NCBI RefSeq assembly: GCF_040151475.1 | Contig: NZ_JBDKWG010000149.1 | Span: 1 to 64,000 of the forward strand | DNA length: 64,000 nt | From: CAXBNB01 sp040151475 | GTDB lineage: Bacteria; Bacteroidota; Bacteroidia; Cytophagales; Cyclobacteriaceae | Direction: 5' to 3' | In this document: piece after piece, positions 36,001-44,079 of the stretch | Numbering within the stretch: position 1 is the first letter of the stretch | How the letters are laid out: the number at the start of each line of letters is the position of its first letter | Translations under genes and position numbers: made by a program | The notes under the pieces: model-generated | Databases searched by the model: none | The model's input: the letters and a program-made list of their open reading frames with translations, nothing else | What the model was told of the DNA's origin: nothing

Positions 36001-36963
36001 TTTTTCAGAATTTGAATTATCCTTTTGGAGCGTATTGTAGATTATGGAATAGTCAGTGATATTTACATCTTTCTTATGAAGAATGATAGACTTTGAACCT
36101 GAATCCAATATAGTCTCTATATCTTCTTCATTCACTATAGAGTCCCTTTCAAGGATAACTTCATTTCTGTCGATAGAAACAACCTCACCTGTATCTTCAT
36201 CCACAAAATCCTCCGTCCAGGTTCTTAAAACCCTTGCAGCAAGTTTCCTTCCTATAACTGATGTCAGATTCTTTTTATCAGCTTCTACCTCTTCAGAAAG
36301 ACCAAATAAATCTAAGATGTCTTTGTCATACCCATAACCTATTGCTCTAAGCAAAGTTGTTACAGGGAATTTCTTTTTCCGGTCGATATAAGCATACATG
36401 ACGTTATTTACATCTGTAGCAAATTCGATCCAGGAACCTCTAAAAGGAATAATCCTGGCAGAGTAAAGTTTCGTTCCATTGGTGTGTTTACTTTGTGCAA
36501 AGAACACTCCAGGAGATCTGTGTAGCTGAGAAACTATAACCCTTTCTGCCCCATTGATCACGAAAGATCCCTTAGCTGTCATATATGGTATATTTCCTAA
36601 GAAGACCTCTTGTTCAATAGTCTCAAAGTCATCATTGTCTTCGTCATTACATGACAATTTCAATTTGGCCTTTAGAGGTACAGAATAAGTTAAGCCTCTG
36701 TCGATACACTCATCAACATTGTATTTTGGAGGATCTACAAGGTAGTCGATAAATTCCAACAAAAAATTATCCCTGGAATCACTAATGGGAAAATTTTCTG
36801 AAAATACTTTAAAAAGACCTTCTTGAATTCTTCTTTCAGCAGGGGTCTCTAACTGGAAAAAATCTTTAAACGATTGTAATTGAACATTTAAAAAATCAGG
36901 GTAATCAATCACTGATTTTATAGAAGAAAAATTAATTCTTCCAGTTTTAGTTTTATTAGCCAA
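33091..36963 (-). CDS. rpoB: DNA-directed RNA polymerase beta subunit
   Basis: Catalytic subunit of RNA polymerase and rifampicin target. 1290 residues. The rifampicin pocket reads LSQFMDQTNPLAEITHKRRM followed by SALGPGGLSRERAGF: the Asp, His and Ser residues that most often mutate to resistance are wild type. Other landmarks are GSNMQRQAVPL and KVGDKMAGRHGNKGVV. It is separated from rplL by 130 bases holding an attenuator-like hairpin. Confidence 0.98.
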   Translation of the reverse strand: MANKTKTGRINFSSIKSVIDYPDFLNVQLQSFKDFFQLETPAERRIQEGLFKVFSENFPISDSRDNFLLEFIDYLVDPPKYNVDECIDRGLTYSVPLKAKLKLSCNDEDNDDFETIEQEVFLGNIPYMTAKGSFVINGAERVIVSQLHRSPGVFFAQSKHTNGTKLYSARIIPFRGSWIEFATDVNNVMYAYIDRKKKFPVTTLLRAIGYGYDKDILDLFGLSEEVEADKKNLTSVIGRKLAARVLRTWTEDFVDEDTGEVVSIDRNEVILERDSIVNEEDIETILDSGSKSIILHKKDVNITDYSIIYNTLQKDNSNSEKEAVEQIYRQLRNTEAPDEQTARDIINNLFFSDKRYDLGEVGRYRINKKLGLSLDNEARTLTTEDIILIVKYLIGLINSKAVVDDIDHLSNRRVRTVGEQLYSQFGVGLSRMARTIKERMNVRDNEEFKPIDLINARTLSSVINSFFGTNQLSQFMDQTNPLAEITHKRRMSALGPGGLSRERAGFEVRDVHYTHYGRLCTIETPEGPNIGLISSLCVHAKVNGMGFIETPYRKVENGKVNMTSDVEYLTAEEEDTHNIGQANAPVKDNGEFINDKVKARYEGDFPVVDPKDVKYMDVAPNQIVSVAASMIPFLEHDDANRALMGSNMQRQAVPLMKPQAPIVGTGLESRVALDSRSLILSEGNGEITYVDAKKIIVKYDVSENESLVSFDTEYITYDLIKFRRTNQDTCINLKPIVLKGDKVVPGQPLVEGFATENGELALGRNLRVAYMPWQGYNFEDAIVISERVVRNDVFTSLHIEEFDLEVRDTKRGEEELTSEIPNVSEDAVKNLDENGIIRIGAEIKEGDILIGKITPKGETDPTPEEKLLRAIFGDKAGDVKDASLKASPSLRGVVIDTKLFSRPRKDKDLRAKSKREVEILKSRYAQELSELRTEMIEKMVKLLGGKTCEGIRHKFGEEVISKGVKFTAKNIEENLFPQKNIYRDESNYHVPQEVNLIADLVLENWTSDQVINDLVVELVKNFVKKRYEIGGIFKRERFTLEVGDELPAGIVKLAKVYVAKKRKLKVGDKMAGRHGNKGVVARIVREEDMPFLEDGTPMDIVLNPLGVPSRMNIGQIYETVLAWAGLQLGKKYATPIFDGASMEEVAAELAEAGLPEYGRTYLYDGLSGQRFDQPVTVGVAYMLKLGHLVDDKMHARSIGPYSLITQQPLGGKAQFGGQRFGEMEVWALEAFGAAHVLQEILTIKSDDVIGRAKAYEAIVKGENMNKPNIPESFNVLVHELRGLALEITLD

Positions 36964-37019
36964 AGCTTTATTGTTTTAGTTAATAATCTTCGAAAAGTAA
37001 TTATTTGATAGAAACAGGA

Positions 37020-37056
37020 AAAGACCTGATCCCGATATCAGTCGGGAGCAGGTCTA
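37020..37056 (-). terminator. Attenuator-like hairpin between rplL and rpoB
   Basis: AGACCT plus GATCCCGA pairs with TCGGGAGC plus AGGTCT (37022-37055, one mismatch, 6-base loop). On the minus strand it is followed by only four T residues. A strong stem with a weak T-tract between rplL and rpoB fits partial termination, as at the E. coli rplL-rpoB attenuator. Confidence 0.75.
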
Positions 37057-37093
37057 AAAATCTTAGGCCTATAGCTCTCTGCAGGCCAAACTA

Positions 37094-37471
37094 TTAATTC
37101 AACTCTACTTCAGCACCAGCTTCTTCCAGTTGTTTCTTAAGCCCTTCAGCTTCGTCTTTTGCCACACCTTCTTTTACTGCTTTTGGAGCACCGTCAACCA
37201 ATTCTTTAGCTTCTTTCAATCCAAGACCAGTTAATTCTTTTACAAGCTTAACTACTGCTAGTTTAGCTCCTCCTGGTGATTTCAAGATTACATCAAAAGA
37301 GCTTTTTTCTTCAGCAGCAGCTTCTCCACCACCCGCAGCAGCCACAGCCACAGGAGCAGCAGCAGCAGCTGGCTCAATTCCATACTCGTCTTTCAATATT
37401 CCAGCTAATTCATTTACTTCTTTTACAGTTAAGTTAACCAACTGCTCAGCGAATGTTTTTAAATCTGCCAT
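37094..37471 (-). CDS. rplL: 50S ribosomal protein L7/L12
   Basis: Stalk protein that recruits and activates translational GTPases. 125 residues: an N-terminal dimerisation domain (1-32), an Ala/Gly-rich hinge (about 34-52), and the C-terminal domain with FDVILKSPGGAKLAVVKLVK and GLKEAKELVDGAPK. 41 bases after rplJ; the hairpin behind it probably raises its yield relative to rpoB. Confidence 0.96.
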   Translation of the reverse strand: MADLKTFAEQLVNLTVKEVNELAGILKDEYGIEPAAAAAPVAVAAAGGGEAAAEEKSSFDVILKSPGGAKLAVVKLVKELTGLGLKEAKELVDGAPKAVKEGVAKDEAEGLKKQLEEAGAEVELN

Positions 37472-37512
37472 TTTACCTTAATAATTAAAAATTAATAAAT
37501 TGATACCTAAAT

Positions 37513-38040
37513 TTAACGTTCCGACAATGTTTTAACCAGACCTGCAATAGTGTTTCCTCCACTTTGAAGAGCAGAAACAACATTTTTGGCAGGTGATTGT
37601 AACAATCCGATAACTTCACCAATAAGCTCATTCTTAGATTTGAAATTGCTCAATACAGCTAGTTGATCTTCACCAATAAAGAGATCGTATTCGATGGAAG
37701 CCCCTTTAAGTTTTGGTCGGTCTTTACTGTCTTTTTTCTTAAATTCTTTTAAAAGTTTTGCAGGTTCACTTGCGTTTTCACCTGAAAACATTACTCCTGA
37801 AAATCCTTTTAACACAGATTCATCCAATGCAGAAAAATCAGCATCAATAGTTTCCAGAGCTTTTTTGATAAGAGTATTTTTAATCACTCTATACTCAATT
37901 CCTTTTTCAAAGCACTTTCTCCTAAGTTGATTTACTTCAGCTACAGTCAATCCTGATGCATCAGTAAAGTAGAAACTCATATTGTCTTTGAATTTCTGAG
38001 AAATTTCTTCAATTATAACTGCTTTGTCTTCTCTTTTCAT
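37513..38040 (-). CDS. rplJ: 50S ribosomal protein L10
   Basis: Stalk base protein that binds L7/L12 dimers and, in E. coli, represses its own operon. 175 residues; KREDKAVIIEEISQKFKDN at the start, then FYFTDASGLTVAEVNQLRRK. The C-terminal helix that binds L12 is present. Between rplA and rplL. Confidence 0.95.
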   Translation of the reverse strand: MKREDKAVIIEEISQKFKDNMSFYFTDASGLTVAEVNQLRRKCFEKGIEYRVIKNTLIKKALETIDADFSALDESVLKGFSGVMFSGENASEPAKLLKEFKKKDSKDRPKLKGASIEYDLFIGEDQLAVLSNFKSKNELIGEVIGLLQSPAKNVVSALQSGGNTIAGLVKTLSER

Positions 38041-38093
38041 TTTCTTTTAACTTATTTGACTCTAAATATAAGAGCCAAGGTGTTAAGTAAATT

Positions 38094-38792
38094 TTACAAT
38101 CCAGAAATTGTGGATTTATCAATAGAAATACCCTTACTCATAGTACTAGACATATTGATTGTCCTGAAATAAGTACCTTTTGCTGAAGCTGGTTTTAATT
38201 TTCCGATAGTTTGAATCAATTCCAAGGCATTCTCTTTTATCTTTTCAGGAGTAAAAGACACCTTACCAATACTGGCATGTATTATTCCAAATTTATCTAC
38301 CTTAAAGTCAATTTTACCAGACTTTACTTCACCAACAGCTTTAGCCACATCAAGAGTTACAGTTCCTGATTTAGGATTTGGCATCAAACCTCTAGGCCCT
38401 AATACCCTACCAATTCTACCCACTTTTGCCATCACAGTAGGCATAGTGATAATAACATCAATATCAGTCCAGCCTTCTTCGATTTTCTTGATATAATCAT
38501 CCAGTCCAACGTGATCAGCACCTGCATCTTTAGCTTCTTGCTCTTTATCAGGAGTACACAATACAAGAACTCTAACGTCCTTACCCGTACCATGAGGTAA
38601 TGCCACCACGCCTCTTACCATTTGATCAGCCTTCCTTGGATCAACACCCAGCCTAATATCAACATCCACAGATGCATCAAATTTAGTTGTGGTAATATCC
38701 TTTACAATTTTAGAAGCATCATCCAATGAGTATTCTACAGTTGGATCATATTTCTCCAGTGCTGATTTTTGATTTTTTGTCAACTTTGCCAT
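38094..38792 (-). CDS. rplA: 50S ribosomal protein L1
   Basis: Forms the mobile L1 stalk that releases E-site tRNA, and autoregulates the L11 operon in E. coli. The start is set at 38792 (MAKLTKNQKSALEKYDP), giving 232 residues; the frame extends to 38813 inside rplK. Diagnostic sequence GRIGRVLGPRGLMPNPKSGT is present. Confidence 0.96.
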   Translation of the reverse strand: MAKLTKNQKSALEKYDPTVEYSLDDASKIVKDITTTKFDASVDVDIRLGVDPRKADQMVRGVVALPHGTGKDVRVLVLCTPDKEQEAKDAGADHVGLDDYIKKIEEGWTDIDVIITMPTVMAKVGRIGRVLGPRGLMPNPKSGTVTLDVAKAVGEVKSGKIDFKVDKFGIIHASIGKVSFTPEKIKENALELIQTIGKLKPASAKGTYFRTINMSSTMSKGISIDKSTISGL

Positions 38793-38803
38793 CTTTCTAA
38801 AAA

Positions 38804-39244
38804 TTAGGCCCAAGGGGCAGTACCTTTAACATTTATTCCCATACTTCTTGCCGTACCTGCTACCATTTTCATAGCTGCTTCGATCTCAAAAGCATTTAAA
38901 TCAGCCATTTTAGTCTCAGCAATTTCTTTTACCTGATCCCAGGTCACAGATCCTACTTTAATACGGTTTGGTTCAGCTGATGCTTTTTTAAGCTTCGCAG
39001 CACTCATCAACAACACTGCCGCCGGAGGTGTTTTGATTACAAAATCAAACGACTTATCCGCATAGATAGTAATCAATACAGGCAATACCTGCCCAGGTTT
39101 ATCCTGTGTCCTGGCATTGAACTGCTTACAAAAATCCATTATGTTAAGCCCTTTACTACCAAGAGCAGGTCCAACCGGAGGAGATGGGTTTGCCGCACCA
39201 CCTTTAACTTGTAATTTTAAGTATCCACTAATTTCCTTAGCCAT
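38804..39244 (-). CDS. rplK: 50S ribosomal protein L11
   Basis: GTPase-centre protein, thiostrepton target, and needed for RelA activation in other bacteria. 146 residues; the proline-rich N-terminal region KGGAANPSPPVGPALGSKGL and C-terminal KMVAGTARSMGINV are typical. One base after nusG and 11 before the rplA ATG. Confidence 0.96.
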   Translation of the reverse strand: MAKEISGYLKLQVKGGAANPSPPVGPALGSKGLNIMDFCKQFNARTQDKPGQVLPVLITIYADKSFDFVIKTPPAAVLLMSAAKLKKASAEPNRIKVGSVTWDQVKEIAETKMADLNAFEIEAAMKMVAGTARSMGINVKGTAPWA

Positions 39245-39245
39245 T

Positions 39246-39806
39246 TTACTCAGTTTTTTCTACTTGTATATAATTAAGTTCAACCGGGGTATTTCGTCCA
39301 AAGATTTTCACCATAACATTCAGCTTCTTTCTTTCTTCAAAGACTTCTTCTACAGCCCCCGTAAATCCACTAAACGGACCATCCATTACTTTTACAGTTT
39401 CACCTATAATAAATGGTGTATCTAGTTTCTCTTCAAATTCATCAACCTCCTCTACCTTTCCTAGTATTCTATTCACCTCTCCTTGACGTAGTGGAACAGG
39501 TACTTTTGATGGGCCACCAGCATCGTTGGAACCCAAAAAACCTATTACTCCAGGAATATTAGTGATAGTATGTTGTACTTCTCCATGATTTATATCCGCA
39601 GAAATTAAAACATACCCAGGAAAGAAATTTTTCTCACGAACTCTTTTCTTCCCATTCCTCATCTCATACACCTTTTCAGAAGGGATAAGTACCTGAGGAA
39701 TATAGTCCACTAAACCTGTTCTAACTATCTCGTTATCAAGGTAATTCTTTACCTTTCTCTCCTGACCGCTGACAGCACGTACAACGTACCATTTCAATTC
39801 ACTCAT
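39246..39806 (-). CDS. nusG: Transcription termination/antitermination factor NusG
   Basis: Binds RNA polymerase and links it to Rho or to the ribosome. 186 residues: the NGN domain (about 1-115; WYVVRAVSGQERKVKNYLDN, FFPGYVLI) and a C-terminal KOW domain (VKVMDGPFSGFTGAVEEV). 24 bases after secE, in the canonical secE-nusG-rplK order. Confidence 0.96.
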   Translation of the reverse strand: MSELKWYVVRAVSGQERKVKNYLDNEIVRTGLVDYIPQVLIPSEKVYEMRNGKKRVREKNFFPGYVLISADINHGEVQHTITNIPGVIGFLGSNDAGGPSKVPVPLRQGEVNRILGKVEEVDEFEEKLDTPFIIGETVKVMDGPFSGFTGAVEEVFEERKKLNVMVKIFGRNTPVELNYIQVEKTE

Positions 39807-39830
39807 AACAAAAGGACTTTATCTTGATTA

Positions 39831-40022
39831 CTAAAGATTATTATAATACCACTTCAACAGATTTTCAAAACCTAAATCTATCAAGCCGATGAATAACGCA
39901 AAGATCAGGGAAGCGACCAATACTAAAATAGAACTATTCTGAAGATCACTGTACTTGGACCAAGTCACTTTGTGAACCATCTCGTCGTAAGACTCCTTAA
40001 TATATTGTACCAGTTTAGACAT
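39831..40022 (-). CDS. secE: Protein translocase subunit SecE
   Basis: Clamp subunit of the SecYEG translocon. 63 residues, the short single-helix form. An amphipathic segment YIKESYDEMVHKVTWSKYSD precedes one transmembrane helix (about 32-52). It lies between tRNA-Trp and nusG. Confidence 0.94.
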   Translation of the reverse strand: MSKLVQYIKESYDEMVHKVTWSKYSDLQNSSILVLVASLIFALFIGLIDLGFENLLKWYYNNL

Positions 40023-40055
40023 TGTTCAAACCTTTGCTGTATTTCTTAAATTTTG

Positions 40056-40128
40056 CACGGGTGGAGAGACTCGAACTCCCAGCCAATGGTTTTGGAGACC
40101 ACTACTCTACCAATTGAGCTACACCCGT
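40056..40128 (-). tRNA. tRNA-Trp (anticodon CCA)
   Basis: 73-base cloverleaf on the minus strand: 7-bp acceptor stem ACGGGTG/CACCCGT with G as discriminator base, D-arm beginning TAGCTC, anticodon loop with CCA, and T-loop TTCGAGT. No CCA is encoded. It is cotranscribed with secE-nusG from the promoter just upstream. Confidence 0.95.
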
Positions 40129-40150
40129 GTACCTCAGCCCAAAAGGACTG

Positions 40151-40181
40151 CAAAATTAGATTTAATTTTTCAAATAAACAA
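40151..40181 (-). promoter_or_regulatory. Promoter of tRNA-Trp-secE-nusG-rplKAJL-rpoBC (TTG-N20-TAATTTTG)
   Basis: Minus-strand TTG (complement of 40179-40181) and TAATTTTG (complement of 40151-40158) are spaced by 20 bases. The next bases, CAGTCCTTTT, are identical to those after the rplC -7 box. The upstream element lies in the T-rich tail of the tuf terminator. Confidence 0.7.
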
Positions 40182-40216
40182 ATACGTTCTGCATAAATTA
40201 TACAGAACGTATTTAT
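40179..40216 (-). terminator. Terminator of tuf
   Basis: A perfect 11-bp stem, AATACGTTCTG (40181-40191) with CAGAACGTATT (40203-40213), ends on the minus strand in TTTGTTTATTTG. It lies about 20 bases after the tuf stop. Confidence 0.85.
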
Positions 40217-40235
40217 TAATGTGTTTGAGACCTAA

Positions 40236-41423
<1,188 letters not shown>

Positions 41424-41643
41424 GTTTGAAAATTTCTATTTTAGTTAAACTCTATTTAAAAAATATAAATCTATAATTAACAATAAACGAATCTATTGAC
41501 CAATTACTAACAAAACCCTAAAATGGGTGAAAGTGACATCAACATCCGACACCACTTCATAGAAGACATCTTACAATCTCCTTTCCAATGAACATCAGTC
41601 GAGTAAATTACTTTACAGAATCAAAGACCAGTCATTGATTAAG

Positions 41644-41715
41644 AGCCAATGACGGGATTTGAACCCGTGACCTCTTCCTTACCAAGGAAGCACTCTACCC
41701 CTGAGCTACATCGGC
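41644..41715 (-). tRNA. tRNA-Thr (anticodon GGT)
   Basis: 72-base cloverleaf: acceptor GCCGATG/CATTGGC (one G-T pair), D-arm TAGCTCAG, anticodon loop TTGGTAA with GGT, and T-arm CGGGTTCAAATCCCG. No CCA is encoded. Confidence 0.95.
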
Positions 41716-41729
41716 TGGTTCAAAAATAG

Positions 41730-41802
41730 AGCGGGAGACGAGGCTCGAACCCGCGACCTACAGCTTGGAAGGCTGTCGCTCTACCAACTGAGCTACTCCC
41801 GC
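41730..41802 (-). tRNA. tRNA-Gly (anticodon TCC)
   Basis: 73-base cloverleaf: acceptor GCGGGAG/CTCCCGC (the last stem base is shared with the T-arm junction), D-arm TAGCTCAGTTGGTAGAGC, anticodon TCC, T-arm GCGGGTTCGAGCC-type, and U as discriminator base, as usual for tRNA-Gly. Confidence 0.95.
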
Positions 41803-41822
41803 TTCTAATATTTTTGCCAATG

Positions 41823-41905
41823 TGGGGGGAGCAGGATTCGAACCTGCGAAGACATAAGTCAGCAGATTTACAGTCTGCCCCAGTTGGCCGCTTTGGTATC
41901 CCCCC
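41823..41905 (-). tRNA. tRNA-Tyr (anticodon GTA)
   Basis: 83-base class II tRNA with a long variable arm. Acceptor GGGGGGA/TCCCCCC, anticodon stem GCAGACT-GTA-AATCTGC region, T-arm GCAGGTTCGAATCCTGC, discriminator A. First gene of the tRNA-tuf unit. Confidence 0.95.
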
Positions 41906-41974
41906 GTACATGATTTTTAAGAACATTCCTTAAAAAATAGAGCCTAGTATTTCGCCCTTCTTTTTAAGGAAGTG

Positions 41975-42004
41975 CAAAATTATATGCTTTTGATTCTTAT
42001 TCAA
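41975..42004 (-). promoter_or_regulatory. Promoter of tRNA-Tyr/Gly/Thr-tuf (TTG-N19-TAATTTTG)
   Basis: Minus-strand TTG (complement of 42002-42004) and TAATTTTG (complement of 41975-41982) have exactly 19 bases between them. The -7 box lies about 70 bases upstream of the mature tRNA-Tyr 5' end. No better promoter is seen between the tRNAs and tuf. Confidence 0.8.
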
Positions 42005-42168
42005 ATTTTTGCAAAACTATTTTTAGCGTTTTTGAGATTATTTCAAAAAAAAAATAAACTATGCTTTTTTGACACATTCAAGGGTACTTATCAACACTTT
42101 GAAATTCTAATCAGGCAGACTTAATAATTTCTTATCTTCGAACTTTCGTACTTAATATCAAAAACGAT

Positions 42169-44079
42169 ATGAATGCAATCAAATATTACTTTTTGTTAAT
42201 CATAATACTATTGATTTCTTTCAGATGTAAACATCAAAACAAAACTCAAGAAATGTCATTAGAAAACATAGCCACAACAGATATTCATACTTTTGCCGAC
42301 CCATCTAAAGCTGTGATCACACATCTGGACTGGCAAGCTACTATCAATTTTGATCAGAATAAAATAGAAGCAACAGCCCGGTATAAAATAAAAACCAGTA
42401 AAGATGCTACTCAAATAATTTTAGACTCCAAAGGGTTAAAGATATTGTCAATAAAAGAAAGTGAATCAGGGAATAATCTTGATTTCAAAATCGGGGAAGA
42501 AAAAGAACATTTAGGAAGACCTATAATAATAGAAATAAAACCTACAACACATACCATTTACATCCGGTATTCTACCGGAGAAAATGCCGAGGCACTACAA
42601 TGGTTATCACCTGTACAAACCGCAGGAAAAAAACATCCTTTTCTTTTTACACAATCTCAGGCTATCCTTGCCAGATCATGGATACCTATTCAAGACTCCC
42701 CTGGCATAAGATTTACCTATAATTCAACAGTGCAAGTTCCATCAGGCCTATTGGCTCTGATGAGTGCAGAAAATCCACAGAAAAAAAATGAAACTGGTTT
42801 GTATTACTTTCAAATGAAACAAAAAATACCAGCTTATTTAATGGCACTAGCTGTTGGAGATTTAGAATTCCAATCTTTAGGAGATCGAACGGGAGTTTAT
42901 GCAGAGTCGTCAATACTAGAAAATGCCACCTATGAGTTTGCTGAAACTGAAAATATGATAAAAGTTGCTGAAAACTTATATGGACCATATCAATGGGAGC
43001 GGTATGACCTTTTGGTACTACCTCCCAGTTTCCCTTTTGGTGGCATGGAAAACCCCAGGCTAACATTTGCCACACCGACTATTTTGGCTGGAGATCGCTC
43101 TCTTACATCACTCGTAGCGCATGAACTGGCTCACTCCTGGTCGGGTAATCTGGTAACCAATTCTACATGGAATGACTTTTGGCTCAATGAAGGGTTTACT
43201 GTTTATTTTGAGCAAAGGATAATGGAGGAGCTTTATGGTAGAGACTATTCTGAAATGTTGGCATCCCTAAGCCTTGAAGATTTGAAAACAGAAATTTCAG
43301 AAATGATCAAATCAGGAAAAGGAGATGACACAAGGCTAAAACTAAACCTTGAGGGTAGAAATCCGGATGACGGAGTGACCAGCGTTGCTTATGACAAAGG
43401 CTACAATTTTCTCAGGCTACTCGAAGAAACTGTAGGAAGAGACACTTTCGATATTTTTATTAAAAAGTATTTTTCTGATAATGCTTTCAAAGGAATGAAT
43501 ACAGAGGGTTTTGTTGAATACTTGAAAACAAATCTGATTGTATTAAACAATCTAAATATAGATCCTAATTTCTATGAATCCTGGATTTACGAACCCGGCC
43601 TGCCTGCAAATCATCCAACACCTGAGTCTAATAAATTTGAAAATGTGGAATCTGCACTGAAAAACTGGCTGGAGAACGAAAATAAGGAAGTATTAATATC
43701 ACGGTTTGAGTCAGACAAATGGAGTTCGCATGAATGGCAACATTTTGTGAGAAAATTACCTGCTAAACTGGACAATACTCAAATGAGCAAATTAGATACT
43801 GCTTTTGGGTTTACATTATCCGGCAACAGCGAAATACTCGCTGCATGGCTGGAGCATGTGATCAGTAATCAATATGAGCAGGGTTATCAGAAACTTGAAA
43901 AGTTTTTAATCAATACCGGAAGAAGGAAATTTTTAACTCCTTTGTACAAAAGGCTAATAGAAACAGAGAACGGTAAACAAATGGCTATGAAGATTTACAA
44001 AAAAGCACGCCCAAACTACCATCATGTGTCTTCAAGTTCCATTGATGCAATATTAAAATACCAAGAAATTCCAAACTAA
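42169..44079 (+). CDS. M1-family zinc aminopeptidase, leukotriene A4 hydrolase-like
   Basis: Cleaves N-terminal residues from peptides, probably in the periplasm. 636 residues. An N-terminal hydrophobic segment (5-18) leads to Cys20, which could be a lipidation site, though Arg at -1 is atypical. The exopeptidase motif GGMEN (291-295) and the zinc site HELAH (318-322) with Glu341 in NEGFTVYFE are intact, as is the catalytic Tyr in SVAYDKGYNF. The C-terminal helical domain is of the LTA4H type. Convergent with the TolC gene: the stop codons overlap by 4 bases. Confidence 0.9.
   Translation: MNAIKYYFLLIIILLISFRCKHQNKTQEMSLENIATTDIHTFADPSKAVITHLDWQATINFDQNKIEATARYKIKTSKDATQIILDSKGLKILSIKESESGNNLDFKIGEEKEHLGRPIIIEIKPTTHTIYIRYSTGENAEALQWLSPVQTAGKKHPFLFTQSQAILARSWIPIQDSPGIRFTYNSTVQVPSGLLALMSAENPQKKNETGLYYFQMKQKIPAYLMALAVGDLEFQSLGDRTGVYAESSILENATYEFAETENMIKVAENLYGPYQWERYDLLVLPPSFPFGGMENPRLTFATPTILAGDRSLTSLVAHELAHSWSGNLVTNSTWNDFWLNEGFTVYFEQRIMEELYGRDYSEMLASLSLEDLKTEISEMIKSGKGDDTRLKLNLEGRNPDDGVTSVAYDKGYNFLRLLEETVGRDTFDIFIKKYFSDNAFKGMNTEGFVEYLKTNLIVLNNLNIDPNFYESWIYEPGLPANHPTPESNKFENVESALKNWLENENKEVLISRFESDKWSSHEWQHFVRKLPAKLDNTQMSKLDTAFGFTLSGNSEILAAWLEHVISNQYEQGYQKLEKFLINTGRRKFLTPLYKRLIETENGKQMAMKIYKKARPNYHHVSSSSIDAILKYQEIPN

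Noticed and set aside
41424..41643. Separate promoter for tuf in the spacer after tRNA-Thr
   Set aside because: I found no TTG plus TAnnTTTG pair at the correct spacing; the promoter upstream of tRNA-Tyr is sufficient to explain expression.
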